From the NCBI RefSeq assembly GCF_022750635.1, contig NZ_JAJKBG010000005.1:248001-312000 (forward strand): DNA of 64,000 nt. The letters run 5' to 3'. Within the stretch, counting starts at the first letter, position 1, and the number at the start of each line of letters is the position of its first letter. Shown in pieces: positions 62,982 through 64,000 of the stretch. The position numbers and the translations under genes are program-made. Under the pieces are notes generated by a model. The model saw nothing but the letters and a program-made list of their open reading frames with translations. It was not told the DNA's origin and searched no databases. This DNA comes from Brevundimonas pishanensis. GTDB taxonomy: Bacteria > Pseudomonadota > Alphaproteobacteria > Caulobacterales > Caulobacteraceae.

Positions 62982-64000
62982 TGGGCAGCGTCCAGCACGT
63001 CTTGAAGACTGGCAACCTCGCTGATGATCGCACAGCCCGCCTTGATGAGAGGAACGGCCAAAAGTGCACCAGTGCCTTCGCCAAGACGAAGATCCAAATC
63101 TAGTAGAGGCTTGGCGTCGAGCGCTTGCATGATTACGCGATGACCCGGTTCGACCGAGGCGTGAGCAAAGACGCAGTAGTCCTGTGCTTGAGGAACGAGG
63201 CGCAGGGCAATCAACGCCGCTGCCGAACAGATCACACCGTCGATGATGACGGCCACACCAGCCTTAGCACAGGCTAGTACTGCGCCGGCGATCATGGCGA
63301 TCTCATAGCCGCCGAACTGGGACAGAACCTCCAGAGGATCAGTCGCGTCACTGCGAGCAGCGGCTTTGGCAAGGACGGCCTTCTTGTGGGCCAAGCCTTC
63401 GGGGGAATGACCCGCACCCGGACCGACGCAAGTTTCGAGCGGGGCGGGAGCCAGGCGCGAAATGATCAGGGCCGCAGGTGAGCTGTTGCCTATGCCCATT
63501 TCGCCTAGGCAGATGAGGTCGGCACCTTTACGGATGGCGTCTGCGGTAATGCGCGCCCCGGCGAGCAGGGCTTCAACCGCCTGTTCACGCGTCATGGCAG
63601 GAGCCACAGAGGCATCTTCGGTGCCCATGGCGATCTTGGCATGGATCAGATCTTGGCGGTCGGACAGGTCTGCGGCCACACCGGCATCCACCACACTGAC
63701 CATGGCCCCGACGACACCGGCAAAGGCATTGGCGCTGGCCTTGCCCGCTAGCAGGGTGTCCACCATCGAGACCGTGACCGCTGCCGGAAAGGCTGCGACG
63801 CCCGAGCGGGTCAGGCCGTGATCGCCAGCAAAGACCAGAAGCTCGGGCTGGGTAATCTGTGGCGTGGCGTTTTTCTGGATCAGGGCCAGTTGCACCGCCA
63901 GTTCCTCGATGCGGCCCAAGGCCTGCGGCGGCTTGGCCTTGCCATCCACCACGGCTTGGAACAACGACTGCTGGGAGCGGTCAAGCGCGGGAATGGAGAT
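62978..64000 (-). CDS. cobT: Nicotinate-nucleotide-dimethylbenzimidazole phosphoribosyltransferase (5' end outside window)
   Basis: At least 340 residues; the frame remains open to the right edge and continues a sensible N-terminus (IPALDRSQQSLFQAVVDGKA), so the true start is beyond 64000. Transfers phosphoribose to 5,6-dimethylbenzimidazole to form alpha-ribazole phosphate. Seen motifs: ELLVFAGDHGLTRSGVAAFP (here PELLVFAGDHG), GEMGIGNSSPAALI, GPGAGHSPEGLAHK and the C-terminal LRLGEGTGALLAVPL, whose Glu is the catalytic base in this family. First of three overlapping genes cobT-cobS-phosphatase. Confidence 0.95.
   Translation of the reverse strand: MSIPALDRSQQSLFQAVVDGKAKPPQALGRIEELAVQLALIQKNATPQITQPELLVFAGDHGLTRSGVAAFPAAVTVSMVDTLLAGKASANAFAGVVGAMVSVVDAGVAADLSDRQDLIHAKIAMGTEDASVAPAMTREQAVEALLAGARITADAIRKGADLICLGEMGIGNSSPAALIISRLAPAPLETCVGPGAGHSPEGLAHKKAVLAKAAARSDATDPLEVLSQFGGYEIAMIAGAVLACAKAGVAVIIDGVICSAAALIALRLVPQAQDYCVFAHASVEPGHRVIMQALDAKPLLDLDLRLGEGTGALLAVPLIKAGCAIISEVASLQDVLDAAQ

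Overview
The window looks like chromosomal DNA from a Caulobacterales-type alphaproteobacterium (Caulobacter/Brevundimonas/Asticcacaulis relatives; genus not determined). The evidence is the fliL-fliM and flgF-flgG-flgA-flgH blocks facing each other across a control region that holds a TTAA-N7-TTAA CtrA-type site and a textbook sigma-54 promoter, together with high GC, DUF6468 and DUF3297 genes, and glycine-rich autotransporters. All identifications come from reading the sequence; no database search was run.

Layout. 1-5900: a partial DUF4173-type membrane protein, a Crp/Fnr-like regulator, a scar where a LytTR regulator fragment abuts a decayed tyrosine integrase beside tRNA-Ser, then msrA, a YjbR protein and two small envelope proteins. 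5950-12700: flagellar genes flgF-G-A-H (minus) and fliL, fliM, a DUF6468 gene and a MotE-like gene (plus), then a DUF3297 gene. 12700-20000: housekeeping genes (M28 peptidase, tRNA-Leu, a secreted phosphatase, pyruvate kinase, an orphan D12-class DNA adenine methylase, rnhB). 20000-35000: an AraC regulator, a 42-bp tandem 21-bp repeat, and a 13.3-kb gene for a 4445-residue autotransporter whose passenger holds about 55 glycine-rich repeats. 35000-39600: DUF892 and DUF4142 stress-type proteins, two tiny genes, and a second autotransporter broken by three single-base shifts, each at a run of G.

39700-50400 is a catabolic unit. A GntR/FCD regulator faces an operon for the oxalocrotonate branch of meta-cleavage (acetaldehyde dehydrogenase, hydroxyoxovalerate aldolase, semialdehyde dehydrogenase, hydratase, decarboxylase, tautomerase, extradiol dioxygenase, class II aldolase-like decarboxylase), followed by an aromatic-acid MFS importer and an outer-membrane channel. 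The extra decarboxylase suggests that the ring-cleavage substrate is a carboxylated catechol such as a dihydroxybenzoate; this is inferred.

50400-61500 is the most unusual region. A tightly coupled minus-strand operon encodes a MIDAS-bearing (vWA-like) lipoprotein, a four-helix membrane protein, a tubulin-like GTPase, a 1168-residue actin/Hsp70-like ATPase and a coiled-coil membrane protein. A short shared intergenic region separates it from two plus-strand membrane proteins (RDD type, and LprI type) that begin with the same uncharacterised ~58-residue cytoplasmic module. I read this as one candidate envelope-associated cytomotive/NTPase system. The window ends with cobT-cobS and a CX5R phosphatase, after an intergenic cluster of four 19-bp repeats.
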